A stretch of DNA of 64,000 bases from Hordeum vulgare subsp. vulgare. Its lineage: Eukaryota; Streptophyta; Magnoliopsida; Poales; Poaceae. The DNA is taken from contig NC_058522.1 of the NCBI RefSeq assembly GCF_904849725.1, positions 437,625,529 to 437,689,528 of the forward strand. Direction: 5' to 3'. The first letter of the stretch is position 1. Every line of letters starts with the position of its first letter. Of this stretch, positions 11,937 through 25,814 are shown in pieces. A program made the translations under genes and the position numbers. Below the pieces are notes generated by a model. The model was not told the origin of the DNA. It searched no databases and saw only the letters and a list, made by a program, of their open reading frames with translations.

Positions 11937-14900
11937 ACTCACCCCCACTAAACAAGAATCTCGTCCCGAGATTCAGGCGTAGTTGGGAAGAGGAAAAGGG
12001 GCACTAGACTATGGGAATCTTCACGATCCAATTGCTCTTCTTGAAGGTGTTGATTCATTGCATCAGGTTGATCTTGGCATCTTTGTCTTTGAGGTCTTCA
12101 TCTAACGCGACAACAAGAACAGGAGGACTCTACAAGACTCGATCTTTTCGAAGATCGGGCAACTCATGATCGACTCATAGAATGAGATATAGAGACGTCC
12201 CTTTAGCTGAAACACAACACTCATGACAGAAACGAGGAAGTGGGGCATATGACAAAGGTTCAATTGGTAGGCAACAATCCCACGCTTAAATTATATGGAG
12301 ACGAGGGTTCAAAGTAGCGAGGATTATGTTACCCTTCATACCATAACGGGGCACCATAGGAGGGTGACTCGTAGAGTTATTCCCTTAATTGGCAAAATGA
12401 ATTACTTTTGATACAGAGATCATTGAAACTCTTCATACGAGGGTAAGGCAATTCATAAATGATTGTTTGAAGGAATTTGAAAGAATGGCATACTCAGGTT
12501 GAAAAGAAACTAGGGTTAAAGAATAACTCGGCGAACGGAAGGCACATTCCAATTACTACCGAGGATATAACCTAGTGTCTGAGCATGCTCTCAAGAACTT
12601 GAGCATCTCCATATTATTCAATGTTTACCAACATCCGTGCCAAGATCTTGGTGTCACATCTTACTACTATGATGAACAGTGATGGAGGATGCAAATGCAA
12701 AGGAAGACAACACTTGCTCAGATTTCACCTTAGCTATGCCAAGGAAACGAAATCTAGATAATCGACCGAGAGACATTTAGCACTCCGATTCTAATGTTCT
12801 CCTTGATGTACTAGCACAACCCAATTATAGGTCATGCTTGATATCTAGCACATCAAGTATAGGTCGGACTTCGGGCTCAAAGGGGATCCATGAGGAACAA
12901 CTTCCAGAATAAGTCATACAAAAACCTCACGGAAGATGACTAAGATCGCTGATGCAAGATATTATAATATCAAGTCTTCCGGCTGGGTGTGTTAGCCATT
13001 ACATCACTTTACCGGGTTACATAGAGACCAATATTATAATTCTTGGGGAAAGTTCCAACCATTGTAACTGCCTGAGATTCAGCTCCGGTTGGTGACACGA
13101 TGCTTCAGACTCAGCACGTCTGAAAAGAAGGTTTGCAACACAAATTGACGAGATAACGTTGCGAGATTCTCAGGAAATGAACTATGGAAGCCAACTCCAA
13201 AACATGAGCTGGATTGCAAGACACGTGTGAACACACTGCCCAAGACAATGATGAGCACATGAAAAGTCTTACAACAAACACTACCGTGTTCTGGTTTGGG
13301 AACCATCATTGCGGATATCGAAGCTATGTGCAAGTCCGTCTGGGCCCTTCGGGAATAACACCTAACTTCTTTTCCTTGAACAAATCAATCAGTGGCTTGG
13401 TGTGCTAGGAGATACATATGGAGTGAAGATGACCAGTCTATTAGACCATAGAACACTTCGCACTTGCATGATTGACTTGGGATGATTCTGAAGAAACAAA
13501 TTAACTTTTCTCGAATTCACGGCGGCAACTTGCATCAGATGCACATGAATTAGAGGAAGTCACTTCTTACACCTAACATATACCTCGTGCTCGAGACACG
13601 AAGACAATGTCTACAATGTTTCCAGCACTAGCTTAATGTCCAACATAGATCATGGAACAAATGAGAATGTTGCCGAAGGGCTCAACAACAATTCATCAAG
13701 ATACCCATATAAATGGATTTCCACAACTATGTGAGCAAGATAATAGCATTGGTCAGATCAAAGAATATAATGGTGTATGCTCAGAGAAATCCATGAGTAA
13801 GACACCACTACGAAAGTCTTTGGTTCTGAGTTTGATTTGACAATAGCCCATACTCAAATCAAAATTGGACAAGATAATATATGCAACAATTGATCACATG
13901 AATCAGCTGATGACAATATCATCTTCTTCAGACTCACAAAACAGGAAACATATCCTTTTTAAATGAGCTAAGTTTAGGCGAAGCTTTTATCTTCCAACTC
14001 TCCAACTTGTTATTTAGCTTAACCAACTAGCTCGGGGTATCCAATACGGATTCTTGGAGAAGGGGTTGGTTTATAGAAAGACCAACTTGATCACGAGCTC
14101 TATCATAACAGTCAGGAAACAACCTGGTAATACTTCCGAGAAGATATTCGGAAAATCACGAACTACCGATATATTATTAAGCTCAGGAACAATCTCGCTT
14201 TTTAGGGCAAGATGATGTGATCAATAGAGCGAGAGATTGACAAAATCCTAACTCATTGATCGAAAAGTGCACCATGAAACATGGACTAGGTAGCACGGTT
14301 AATCTTAGGATGACGATTCAATCATCATCACCATACGAGTGAATTTATTGTCCATTAACTACTAAACAATGGCATTGCTAGGAGTATTGATTTCACACAT
14401 CATGGTTCACTTGTCGATATTCCGGTTACAACCAACACGAAAACAAAGGGATGAACAATGATAGCGAGAAGTATCACTACATCAAGAGTTCCTAAGAGAT
14501 GGTGCAATTCTCACAACACTCTTGACAAAAAGAGGTTAATACTCCAAGATAGAACAAAACAAAAGCTGGGTTGGCATTTTGATCTGCAGAGTATAACTAC
14601 TTTGACCCAATCCAATAAATGGATGAGGTACTGGAGTTTACTTCTCCCAGTCAATTGGAAATAGCACACCTTGACAAACTACAGGAATAACAAACATCGA
14701 TGACACGAATGCACAACTACTCTTGACTAACCTCTCAATGATGAAGGTCAAAATACAACTAGATAGGGCCAACTCAAGAGCACATGATTTATTGAGTTGT
14801 GGATGCATAGATTAGCATGTCGAACGAGTTCAACATAATTCTTCCAGATAACCCATGCAGAAGGGCGGAGTTGGCAGAATCACAATATGGACTAGATAAC

Positions 14901-15699
14901 TCATCACGAGCACTCTTGTTATGATCTTTAGTTCACGGAGAACTTCTGCCAAAAATGATCCATGGTGTTGGAAGAATGATATACCATGAACCTTGGAAAC
15001 TACAACATGGTTACTAATCATTCTAAAGGAACTAGCAACACTATCAACAGAAGTGAGCAGAATGATCCTTGGATTCAAGAATCCCAGAAATAAAATACCT
15101 ACAAACTAATTAACATCACGAGATGTTTTCAAAAATGATGGCCAGAAGTATCACACTAGAGACATAAAGCACATCTAGACTATTGGGTGGTTTTCGAGGT
15201 GACATGGTTTCCTAATACATCAACAATAGGTCGAGGTAATAGAGTACCTCATCACGATGATTAGTGTGCTTGGTCTAGCCAAAAGACATTCACTCGAGAT
15301 GAGAGGATTTGCAATTGCACCAGATTATTTAGAAACCTTGGAAAACTCGGACAGCATAACGATTATACGACCATGAAATATGAGGCAACCTGCAAGAAAA
15401 CTAACAACATAACATTGAATTCTTATGGAGACACTGATCCAAGAAGACAACAATTTTCCTATAAGTCTCCAGCATAATAACTCGTCATCCTAATGATTAG
15501 ATGAGAAAGCCTAATTCTTAAACCCCGTAGAATAAAGAAGAGGATGACTCAGAATAAGAATGACACAAGGAAAGGAGTAAAAAGATCCTTACGTTCCCTT
15601 CCACAAACAATTCCCTTATATAACTAAAGAGTTGCTAGACTCAACATCGACCAGTTTGGCTTTGTTATCCTACAGGCAGTCAAGCTGTGATACCAAAGC
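11937..15699 (-). mobile_element. Internal domain of LARD-like element, no coding capacity seen
   Basis: These 3.76 kb between the LTRs have only short frames (none above 90 aa with a recognisable domain). No zinc knuckle, aspartic protease, YxDD or integrase motif was found on either strand. The domain is bounded by the purine tract (left) and the primer site (right) given for the whole element. Such internal domains are thought to carry packaging and dimerisation signals rather than proteins. Confidence 0.6.
15684..15695 (-). other. Primer-binding site of LARD-like element
   Basis: On the minus strand TGGTATCACAGC lies four bases after the LTR end. It resembles TGGTATCAGAGC, the plant initiator tRNA-Met primer site, with one mismatch. 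Confidence 0.6.
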
Positions 15700-18600
15700 T
15701 GTCAGGACCCCGATCCTGAGTCATAAGAACCCAGCCTGTAACACATCACATCACTTTGCGGCCTCACGCACGGTAAACTCCACGGCTGCCACCTTACCTT
15801 GGCCGGGACCGTTTGCGTCTTTTGGCTCACGTATATGAATATGTTGCTAGTGTTCAAACGGGAAAGAACCCGGGTCGACATGACTAGTTATAAACCCAAG
15901 CGGTACATCCATACAGGGACATGCATACATAACCCAGCAAGGCAGGTGTCGATCAACAACGTGTGTAGACGAGTCGTAGCAAGCTACAAGGACTCCATTA
16001 CACCGCGTGACATTTCCCCGAGGGGACAGACCCAGCAGCAAAGAAGTATACACGCCGGTCAATCAATGTGTCTAGAGCAGTAGCAAGCTACCAAGGCTCG
16101 ATAGAAGCACAAAGAGGCATTTCCCTGTAAGGAGTACTACTAAAGGCACACAACTAGGTGTCGAATCCCACACATATAATGCATTTCATAACATACACAC
16201 AATATGCACGATATGTGTAGATACAACATGGCATCACAACATAACTCTATGACTCAAGCTTTTATTAAGGACTCATAAGAACCAACATAGTGTGATATTA
16301 CAAACAGGGGCCTCGTGACCCATCACTCAAGTCATACAAACATCAAGCGGAAGCAAATCATGTCTGGGTAGAGACATCTACTAAAAGTGGCTGGAAGAGC
16401 GTGAAAAGCTACTACGACCCTACCAAAGGAAGCATACCTCTGTCTGGGATTCCCAAGCTATTCTGATCAACATCGAACACATCAAGTAGAAACCTTTGCT
16501 GAGACTAAATTCTTCTCTGCAAAAACATAAATAAAGCAACCGTGAGTACAAAGGTACTCAGCAAGACTTACATCAGAACAATCTACATATGCATCCTGTT
16601 ACAATGAAAGGATTGTGTGTTTGATTGCAGCAAGCCAGCTTTGACTCTTGGCTAACCTGTACTACGACTACAAGCTCTTTCTTTGAGGTGGGATAGCGCA
16701 CGCGAGTCCACATATTCACCAACCAATACCCCCCTATGGATTCACCCTCGTCTCCCTACGAGAAAGCCTTCCATAGCACTCACACTTATCTTGCATGTTT
16801 TAGAGTATCCATTTAAATTGTCTATGTACCACGTAATGTTTCCAAGTAGTCCATATCCGAGGACGTGGCTATTTTAACAGATTAAATCGCCTTGCAGGGG
16901 TATACTTCTTCACACATGCTCTCACCACTTAACACCATATGCACATCATGCATCTCGGCAACCTTCAAGCGCAAGCACTGGCGTGGGTGTCAGCCACGAC
17001 CGTTAACCACACAAGACCCTAGTCAAGGTTTATCGCCTATTAGAGACTGAACCCGCAAGGAAGTCCGGCCGAGGTTTCCTCTACGGCCCCAAACGATGTG
17101 CGCAGGGTTCCCAAGCCCACCATCCGGGTGCCACTTGGTACACCGTGCCACTGTGTATCTACCATAGAGAAGCCTACCCCGTCGGGCAGAGCTAAACACG
17201 GTCGCCAACACTTTTCCTACAAACACCAGAAACTAGTTGCAACTCCTGGACAGAGCTATAGGCGATTAATAAGCCAAGAGGGTCAATTAGGTATCCCAAT
17301 GTGTGGTAGTATCTTGTCTTGGATAACATACATAGAACTCAGTTTTTAAGGACGGTCCCAATGAGACAACTCACCATGTACTCCTACATGGCCTCTCATC
17401 GCTACCTTTACCAAATCAGATTCACACTTTTACTCGCATACTGTAGGACATGATCACAACCATTCCGATTCATCATCCAGATGGATCAGACCCGACACGA
17501 CTCTAAGCATAGCAGGCATTGTAAGCAAGCAGGGATGAGTAAGCACAAAAAGGCTCAAGCACTTGCTACTCATGCTAAGTGGTTTCAACTATTTACTGTG
17601 ACAAAATCAGGTCATGCAGAGGAATGGGCTCAACTACCGATAACATGTACACTTGAATCGTGTTTGTCCTAATGCAGTAAAAGAGAGCAGGAGCGAGACA
17701 GTGGGTTTATATCAATATGCTCAAGGGGGTTTGCTTGCCTGACACGTCTAAAGATAGCATTGTGTCTTCATCAATGTCAACGATCACTTCGTCAGAACCA
17801 TCTTCTATCGGGAGGGAACAACACCGGAAAACAAGAAAGGAACAACAATTACTTCTCGAAAATGCAACACTACGATGCATGATCAAGAAATGGAGATGAA
17901 ATTTGACAGGGCCAATATAGCTACCATTTCTTAGGTTGAATCAGGATTCAAAGATCACTTCAACAAGGTATTTTCCGAATACCCTTTTAATTGATTCGAC
18001 CTGATGCTCAGGATTAACTTGTTTTTAACATGCATGAAGATGGCAATTTGAGGTACTAGTTTTGTTAGCTCAATGTTTGATCATAGTAATTGAAGTGGAA
18101 TTCAAATAGGAATCAAATTCCAACTCCAAACTATTTATTAAATTTACCCTATTCATCATTTTTCCTATTTGGTGTTGTTAACTTTCTCAAACCAGCATGA
18201 AAATACCATGATCAGATTTTTAGAAGTTTTAGGCATTTTATGGAATTTATTTTATATTAGAAAATCCTTTATTGCGTCACAGTGACGTCTCTGGTCAACA
18301 GGGGCTGGGCCAGGTCAAACCTGACCAGTGGGGTCCACTGGTCAGTGACCAGGGGCCAATCCCCGAGTTGACCAGCCCCTAACTGGGGTTTGACCCACCT
18401 CGGGCCCCACTGTCAGCGGCTAGGGGGGTGTTAGTGGGTTAATTAGGCTGGCCACGTTACACCTCGTCGGAATTTCGCCGGCGACGACCAAAACAGTGGC
18501 GAGTTCTCGCCGGAGTTGATCAAACTCACGTTACCGGCATCGGTTTTGGGCATGGTTTAGTTCTACGGGTAGCTAGCAAAGCGCCGCATCCAAAGGGGAA

Positions 18601-19823
18601 GGAGCAGGACCAAATGGTCACCGGAATCCACGCCGGCGACGAGGTCTGCGGTGGTTGGGACTCGGGCTTCATCGGGCATGGGGTTGCGGGGCATAGGGAG
18701 TCCGGTTGAAGGGATCAGAAGGTTCCTGGAAGCTCCAGGAGCTCGTTCCCGAGCTCGAACACGTGAGTGGGGCACCACAACGACGGCGACAACATGGCCG
18801 GCGAAGAGAAGCTCTCGGCCATGGTGGGGAACGGGGCTACGATGCGGCAGAGCGAGGGGAAAGAGAGGGTAAAGAAGAAGTGGCTCGCTGCGATTCCATT
18901 TTTGGCATCGAGGAGGTCGGAGAGGCTCGGTGGCAGCTCATCGACGGTGGCGACCGACGGTCGGAGATGGGGAAGATGGTGATGATGGCGACGACAGGGG
19001 GCCTCCGGGCTTGATTCCATTGACGAGGAGGAGCAGGACGTCGAGGCGGTCCTTCTGAGCTTCTCGGAGAGGCGAGGGGAGGCCGTAGGCTATGGCTACG
19101 ACGGACGGCGGCTTGGTCATGGCGGCTCGGTCATGGCGAGCAGAGGCGAGGAGGAGAGCAAGGGAGGGAATGGGGAGGCTGGCTCGATGGGGACAACTCT
19201 TCTGAGCCTATCCCACTCACCAAGTCGGCGGGGAGGCCAGGCAGGCAGGAGGCGTGGCGCTCTCGTGAGCTCGCCGTCCCCTGCTTCTACTCTGCCTTCT
19301 GGCAAGAGGTAGAAGACAGGGGTGCCCCTGGTGGGCTGGGCCGACCAGGTAGGCGACATGTAAGACTTTCCTCTCTCTTCTTCTTTTTCTGTTTTATTTC
19401 TTTTATATCTGTTACATTTGTGTGAAAGCAAATAAAACAACCCAATTGGTAAAACCCTAAAAATAAATATGGGGTATATTTGGAATATTTCCAACCCCAT
19501 ATAATTATTTCAGCATTTTTGAGTGATTTAAAATATTTATAGTTATTTTGTTTTAATATTTCAGTGGCTTCTGTTAATTGTTTAAAATGTCATAATTGTT
19601 TGAAAACAAAAATGCATTTCAGAAATTTTCTTTCAACCAATTATAGAAGAATATGAACATTTTTGAAAGTCACTTTGGTTCCTTGAAAAAAACTACTATT
19701 TGAATTTGTTTTGATAAATGAGTTGCTAGGGTTTTGCTAGTCCAAATTTGACAACTTTTGGGTTTACCATGATGCATGATGATGATGCAGCTAATCACAA
19801 ACAATTATTCCAGGGCTCTGACA
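15700..19823 (-). repeat. 5' LTR (element orientation) of LARD-like element
   Basis: This 4124-bp LTR pairs with 7729-11936. It is shorter mainly through a 71-bp deletion (partner 10257-10327) and a 12-bp deletion near 17938 (partner near 9969), both between short direct repeats. It ends ...ctctgaca at 19823. Confidence 0.75.
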
Positions 19824-19828
19824 TCTGG

Positions 19829-21170
19829 TCCTTCACTTGTATTTGTTTGAGAGATTGTTATCTGCAATAGCAATTCACTTTAAATGAAAATTTGTTCCAA
19901 AGTGATGAATGTACAGGAAAGATGTAATAAAATCTTTTATGAAGATTATTGGATATTAAACTTGATTCTTTGCAATAGTTTTGTGATATAAAGATAGTAC
20001 TATGTGAGTTATGTTGGTAAGTAATTATGCTCTAGTAAGAATATTTGTGTTAAGGTTTGTGATTCCCTATGCATGCACATGAAGTCAATAATTATGCTAT
20101 AAATTTACATCCTACTTGTGTTGCATTATTCGGTGTTAGGTATGTTTAATGTTCACTTATGATGATTTTTTTCCTTGGTTGGGCGCTTCTCAATCTATTT
20201 GCTAGCCTTCACTTGTACTAAGCGGGAATACTGCTTGTGCATCCAAATCCTAGAGCCAAAGTTGTGCCAAATGAGTCCACCATACCTACCTATACGCGTC
20301 ATTTCAACGCCGTTCGAAAGAAATTTACAAGTTCCAACTATAATGTTCAAACCAAAATTCTGTTTTGTCTGCTTGTACCGCTCATGAAGCGGCGAAGGGT
20401 GGCCAGTATCTTTCAGGTTAAATAGGTTATTATCAAGATGAGTGTTTATTCACTTATCATTTCACGAGAGCATGGCGGTAATAGGGATGTCGAGTCCAAA
20501 AAATAAAACAAAATTATTATTTAATGTTGTCAAATAATAAATTCCTTGGGAAGTGTGGATACGACTAGTTGTGGAATGTGAAAGAATGGTGGAAAAAGGA
20601 ATAATCTTTATTTTCAGTTTGGAAACCGCCTATAATTTGTTTAGCATGGAGGATATTGGAAAATCTAAGTAGTTCTCGTTGACAGGAAAAACATGCCACC
20701 TAATTTTTTTATCTCTAAGTTTTTCACTTTGTGCTCTCGCACCTCTACAAATCAGTGCTTCCCTCTGTGATAGGCCTATCTATTTACTTTATGCCATTTT
20801 TATTTTGCAATTTGAGTCTCCATCTTCTCTCATGAAGGACCAACTAAGGAACACTATTATCATACTTGAGCATTGAATGTAGTTAATACTTGAGTGTGTT
20901 GCATGAATGGATCAATGATAGAGCATGATGGGCTAGGGATAATGTTCTTTAGCTTTGATATTTTGAATAACTTGGTTGCTATTTGATATGCTTGAGTATT
21001 GAAATTTTCATGTCAAATTATAGACTATTGCTTTGCTTCATCTACAAATCCATATGTCCATGCTGAAAGAAAAACAATATGATCCATATGTGAGGCAACA
21101 TTCCACATCAAAAATTCGGTTTTTATCATTTAACCACTCGAGGACGAGCAAGAATTAAGCTTGGGGATGC
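19829..21170 (+). mobile_element. 3' internal region of Sabrina-like element, after the LARD
   Basis: This non-coding, AT-rich sequence resumes the Sabrina-like element. The part 20515-21170 is the second copy of 1465-2139. It ends in the polypurine tract AAGCTTGGGGAT (21157-21168) followed by LTR3. Confidence 0.6.
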
Positions 21171-21732
21171 TGATACGTCTCCATCATACCTATATTTTTT
21201 GATTATTTCATGCTGTTATATTATCATTCTTGGATGTTTTATGATCATTTTATAGAAACTTTATATCATTTTTGGAACTAACCTATTGACATAGTGCCTC
21301 ATGTGAGTTGTTCTTTTTTCCTTTTTTTTCCTTTGCAGAAAATCTATATTAGATGAGGTCCAATTGCCATGAAACTTTATGAAGATTTTTTGGACCAGAA
21401 GGAAACTTGGGAACGAAGAATGAGTAGCAAATGAGGCCCAGGGGGCCACTAGACATTAGGGCGCGGCCTAATGTCTAGTGGGGACCTCGGGCACCTCCTC
21501 GACCTCCTCTGAGCTCTGTAAATACCCCAATATTCAAAAAAGCCTAGAGGAGTTGTCAAAAAATCGTTTCAGCCGCCGCAAGTTCCAGAGCCACGAAGTC
21601 CAATCTAGAGCCTATTTCGGAGAGGAACACAATCATAGATGGGTTCACCATCCTCATCGGCACTCCTCCGATTATGCATGAGTAGTAATTATCATACCTA
21701 CGAGTCTGTAGGTAGTAGGTAGGTAGCTTTCA
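21171..21732 (+). repeat. LTR3 of Sabrina-like complex, first part
   Basis: The LTR starts TGATACGTCTCC right after the polypurine tract and is collinear with LTR2 from 2140. It is interrupted at 21733 by a reverse copia LTR. The last bases tttca resemble the tttct after the insertion. Confidence 0.65.
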
Positions 21733-22094
21733 TGTTGGGGAACGTTGCATGGGAAACAAAAATTTTCCTACGCACATGAAGACCTATCATCGTGATGTTC
21801 ATCTATGAGAGGGAGATCGGATCCACATACCCTTGTAGATCGCTAAGCGGGAAGTGTAAAGAAACGCGGTTGATGTAGTGGTACAACTTCGTGATTCAAA
21901 TCACCGACGTCCCATGATCCGTCCAACGACCCATCCCGATCTAGCACCGAACGGATGACACCTCCGCGTTCAGCACACGTACAGCTCGATGACGATCTCC
22001 GCCTTCTTGATCCAGCAAGAGAGACGGGGAACTAGATGAGTTCTCCGGTAGCGTGACAGCGTGCCGGTGATGGTGATGATCTATTCCTGCAGGG

Positions 22095-23504
22095 TGATAC
22101 GTCTCCATCGTATCTACTTTTCCAAACTCTTTTGCCCTTGTTTTGGTCTCTAATTTGCATGATTTGAATGGAACTAACCCAGACTGATGTTGTTTTCAGC
22201 AGAATTGCCATGGTGTTGTTTTTGCGCAGAAATAAAAGTTCTCGGAATGACCTAGAAATTTACAAGGATTTTTTGTGGAATATATAAAAATACTGGCGCA
22301 AGAATCACCTGGAGGGACAGAGCCAGGAGCTCACAATCCCACCAGGCCCGCCCCCCTGGCCGGGCCTAGCAGGCTTGTGAGCCCCTCGTGGCTCCACCCC
22401 CTCCAATTCCAGCTCTATATATTCTCCTTCGACCGAAAAAAAATCAGGGAGAAGAGTTCATCATGTTTTATGATACGGAACCGCCGCCACCACCTGTTCT
22501 TCTTCTGGAGGGCAGATCTGGAGTCCGTTCTGGGCTCCGGAGAGAGGGAATCGACGCCTTCATCATCACCGACCATCCTTCATCGCTAATTCCATGATCC
22601 TCTTCACCGTTCATGAGTAATCTCATCGTAGGCTTGCTGGAAGGTGATGGGTTAGATGAGATCTATCATGTAATCGAGTTAGTTTTGATGGGATTGATCC
22701 CTAGTATCCACTATGTTCTGAGATTGATGTTGCTACAACTTTGCTATGCTTAATTCTTGTCACTAGGGCCCGACTGCCATGATTTCAGATCTGAACCTAT
22801 TATGTTTTCATCAATATATGTGTCTTCTTGATCCTATCTTGCAAGTTGTAGTCACCTACTATGAGTTATGACCCGGCAACCCCGGAGTGACAATAGCCGG
22901 AACCACTCCCGGAGATGACCATAGTATGAGGAGTTCATGTATTCACTATGTGCTAATGCTTTGTTCTGGATCTCTATTAAAATGAGAACCTTAATATCCC
23001 TTAGTTTCCATTAGGACCCCGCTGCCACGGGAGGGATGGACAATAGATGTCATGCAAGTTCTTTTCCATAAGCAAGTATGACTATATACGGAATGCATGC
23101 CTACATTACATTAACGAACTGGAGCTAGTTACATATCTACCCATGTTATAACTGTTACATGATGAATGTCATCCGGCATAGTTATCCATCACCGATCCAA
23201 TGCCTACGAGCTTTTCCTACTGGTCCTTGCTACGTTACTTTGCCGCTACTGCTGTCACTGCTGCTACTGTTACTGCTACTGCTGTCACTGTTGCTACTGT
23301 TATCGTTGCTACCGTTGCTATCATAGTACTTTGCTTCTGAAACTTTGCTGCAGATACTAAGTCTTTCAGGTGTGGTTGAATTGACAACTCAAATACTAAT
23401 ACTCGAGAATATTCTTTTGCTTCCCCTTGTGTCGAATCAACAAATTTGGGTTGAATACTCTATCCTCGAAAACTGTTGCGAACCCCTATACTTGTGGGTT
23501 ATCA
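22095..23504 (+). repeat. 5' LTR of Athila-type element
   Basis: This 1410-bp LTR begins TGATACGTCTCC and ends GGGTTATCA (TG...CA). It contains a TATATAT box at 22416-22422 and a C/T-rich imperfect trinucleotide-like tract at 23226-23332. It is directly followed by the primer site. Confidence 0.65.
23226..23332 (+). repeat. Imperfect tgctac/tgctgt microsatellite-like tract in the LTR
   Basis: Repeats of tgctac, tgctgtcac and tgttgctac run through about 105 bp near the LTR 3' end. They are low-complexity and give a spurious Cys/Tyr-rich frame. Confidence 0.6.
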
Positions 23505-23515
23505 AGACTATTTTC

Positions 23516-23533
23516 TGGCGCCGTTGTCGGGGA
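23516..23533 (+). other. Primer-binding site, Athila-type
   Basis: TGGCGCCGTTGTCGGGGA lies eleven bases after the LTR end and differs by one base from the Athila-lineage primer site (TGGCGCCGTTGCCGGGGA, thought to be tRNA-Asp primed). Confidence 0.7.
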
Positions 23534-23583
23534 AGCCTAGCTCTATTCTCCGAGTCAGTTGGGATTTACGTCTGTTGATCACT

Positions 23584-25814
23584 ATGAGGAATCCGAGAGA
23601 TCCGAAAACTAAAGTCTTGCCCTCAACTACGAGGACAGGTAAGGAACTGCCATCTAGCTCTGCACTTGATTCACCTTCAGTTATGAGTAAGTTTGCGACA
23701 CCACCACCTACTAGAAATTCTAATATGTCACCTGTTCTTGATGATGCTACTTCTGCTATCCATGATGCTTTGCTTGATACTGCTTTGCCCCTAGGTGCAT
23801 TTCTTGATGGACAAATTGCTAGAGTTGCTGCTGAATGTGATGATACTTCTGAAACTGTTGAAAATTTTGAAGTAGAACCTATTGTTTCACCTCTTAGAAC
23901 TAGCTCTCCTAGATATGAATTGCCTGATATACCTGAGGGTTATGTGATGGAGGGAGAGGTAGCTGGGGACTTTCTTCCTTGTAAGGATAGCTATGATCTT
24001 GAGAATTTACTGCGCAAGTGGAAGGAAAAATCTCTGAATGCTAGAATGAAATACGATCCTAAGTTTGCTACTTCAGCCATCTTTGTGACTGATAAGGATT
24101 ATGAATTCTCTGTCGACCCTGAGTTAATCACTTTGGTCGAATGTGATCCTTTTCATGGTTATGAGTCTGAAACGGTTGTAGCACATCTTACCAAGCTGAA
24201 TGATATAGCCACCCTATTCACGAGTGAGGAAAAGATTCACCATTACTATATCCTTAAGTTGTTTCCTTTCTCGCTAAAGGATGATGCTAAGACTTGGTTC
24301 ACTTCTCTTGCTCCTGGTTGTGTGCGTAGTCCCCAGGATATGATATACTACTTCTCTGAGAAATATTTTCCTGCTCATAAGAAATAAGCTGCCTTGCAGG
24401 ATATATATAACTTTGTGCAAGTTGAAGAAGAGAGTTTTCCACAAGCTTGGGGGAGGCTTGTCCAGTTACTGAATGCTTTGCCTGATCACCCTCTTGAGAA
24501 GAATGAAATACCTGATATCTTTTATAATGGACTGACCGATGCTTCTAGGGACCACCTGGATAGTTGTATTAGTTGTGTTTTCAGGGAACGAACTGTGGAA
24601 CAAGCTGAGATTCTATTGAATAATATCTTGAGCAATGATAATGCTTGGACTATTCCCGAACCACCTCCGAAGCTAACTCCGAAGAAAAGAGGTATTCTAT
24701 TCCTCAGTCCTGAAGATATGCAAGAAGCCAAGAAATCTATGCAAGATAAAGGTATTAAATCTGAAGATGTTAAGAATCTACCACCCATCAAAGAAATACA
24801 TGGTCTTGATAACCCGACACGGGTAGTAGAGGTAAATTCTCTTCGTAGATTCAATGAGAGTGATATTCCTTTTGATAAACCTGCTAGCTTATGCTTAGAT
24901 GAATTTGATAACTTCGTTGCCAAACAACAAAGTTTCAATGATTATGTTAGCACACAATTGGAACAAAATGCTCGTATGCTTAGTCATTTAAGTGCTTGTG
25001 TGTATAGAAATGTCAATGATCTTAAGCTTTTGAGTATACATGCCTCTATGGTCACTACTCAAGTAGAACAAGCACCTAAGGCTCAAAATGACTTGCTCAA
25101 TGAGTTGAATGGCAATTCTGTTAGAGTCGTCACTAGAGGTGGTAGAATGACTCAGGAACCTTTGTATCCTAAGGGCCATCCTAAGAGAATTGAACAAGAT
25201 TCTCAAGGAGTTAGCACTGATGCATCTAGTCATCCTAGTGATAGGAAGAAAAAGAAAGATGATAGGAACTGTCATGCTAGCAAACCTGCTGCTGTTACAC
25301 CTGAGAATCCAAACGATATCTCTGTTTCTAATGCCGAAACACGATCTGGTGATGAACATGAGCCTAGTGATAATATCGATAGCGGTGTTCATGATGATGC
25401 GCAACCTAGTGATGATAAGGTTGTGGAGATTGAACCTAGTGTTGATCTTGATAACCCACAACCTAAGAACAAGATATATGGTAAGAACGACTTCATTGCT
25501 AGGAAGCATGGGAAAGAAAGAGAACCATGGGTTCAGAAACCCATGCCCTTTCCTCCCAAACCATCCAAGAAAAAGGATGATGAGGATTTTGAGCGCTTTG
25601 TTGAAATGATTAGACATGTCTTTTTGCAAATGTGTTCAAAATATCTCCTTATGCTAAGTACATGAAAGGTATTGTGACCGATAAAAGGAAGATACCCGAG
25701 GTTGAGATTTCCACCATACTTGCCAACTACGCCTTCAAGGGTGGAACTCCTAAGAAACTAGGTGGTCCCGGAGTGCCCACTATACCTTGCTCCATTAAAG
25801 GTGACCTTTCCTAG
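23584..25814 (+). pseudogene. Athila-type gag polyprotein, broken by a stop and a frameshift
   Basis: The first ATG after the primer site is at 23584 (MRNPRDPKTK...). The frame reads a retrotransposon gag domain (for example HHYYILKLFPFSLKDDAKTW, about residues 216-235) with an in-frame TAA at 24385-24387. It continues in the same frame through a second gag segment (FRERTVEQAEILLNNI), a low-complexity acidic part and a Lys-rich tail to a TGA at 25663-25665. A shift at a T-run near 25620 moves the conserved continuation to another frame (25632-25814: ISPYAKYMKGIVTDKRK...). The frame then hits an unrelated LTR fragment. No zinc knuckle and no protease core remain. The product would be a capsid-type protein of virus-like particles. 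Confidence 0.7.

Larger units (their letters stand above)
7729..19823 (-). mobile_element. LARD-like LTR retrotransposon, 12.1 kb, LTRs above 4 kb, non-coding
   Basis: Two long direct repeats (7729-11936 and 15700-19823) flank a 3.76-kb internal domain. The LTRs run TGTCACAGCCCTGG... to ...TGACA on the minus strand. Next to the right LTR the minus strand reads TGGTATCACAGC (15684-15695), a tRNA-Met-like primer site. Next to the left LTR the minus strand reads a purine tract TAGTGGGGGTGAGT (11937-11950). These orient the element on the minus strand. The flanks tctcg/tctgg form a near-perfect TSD. No gag or pol domain is visible in any frame of the internal part. Size and lack of coding match the LARD class described from barley. 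It must depend on proteins of another element. Confidence 0.75.

Noticed and set aside
23166..23360. Cys/Tyr-rich 64-codon frame
   Set aside because: Product of the tgctac-type low-complexity tract inside the LTR.
24522..25629. Long minus-strand frames (138 and 213 codons) under the Athila-type gag
   Set aside because: They mirror the plus-strand gag frame, which has recognisable gag sequence; the antisense products are low-complexity.
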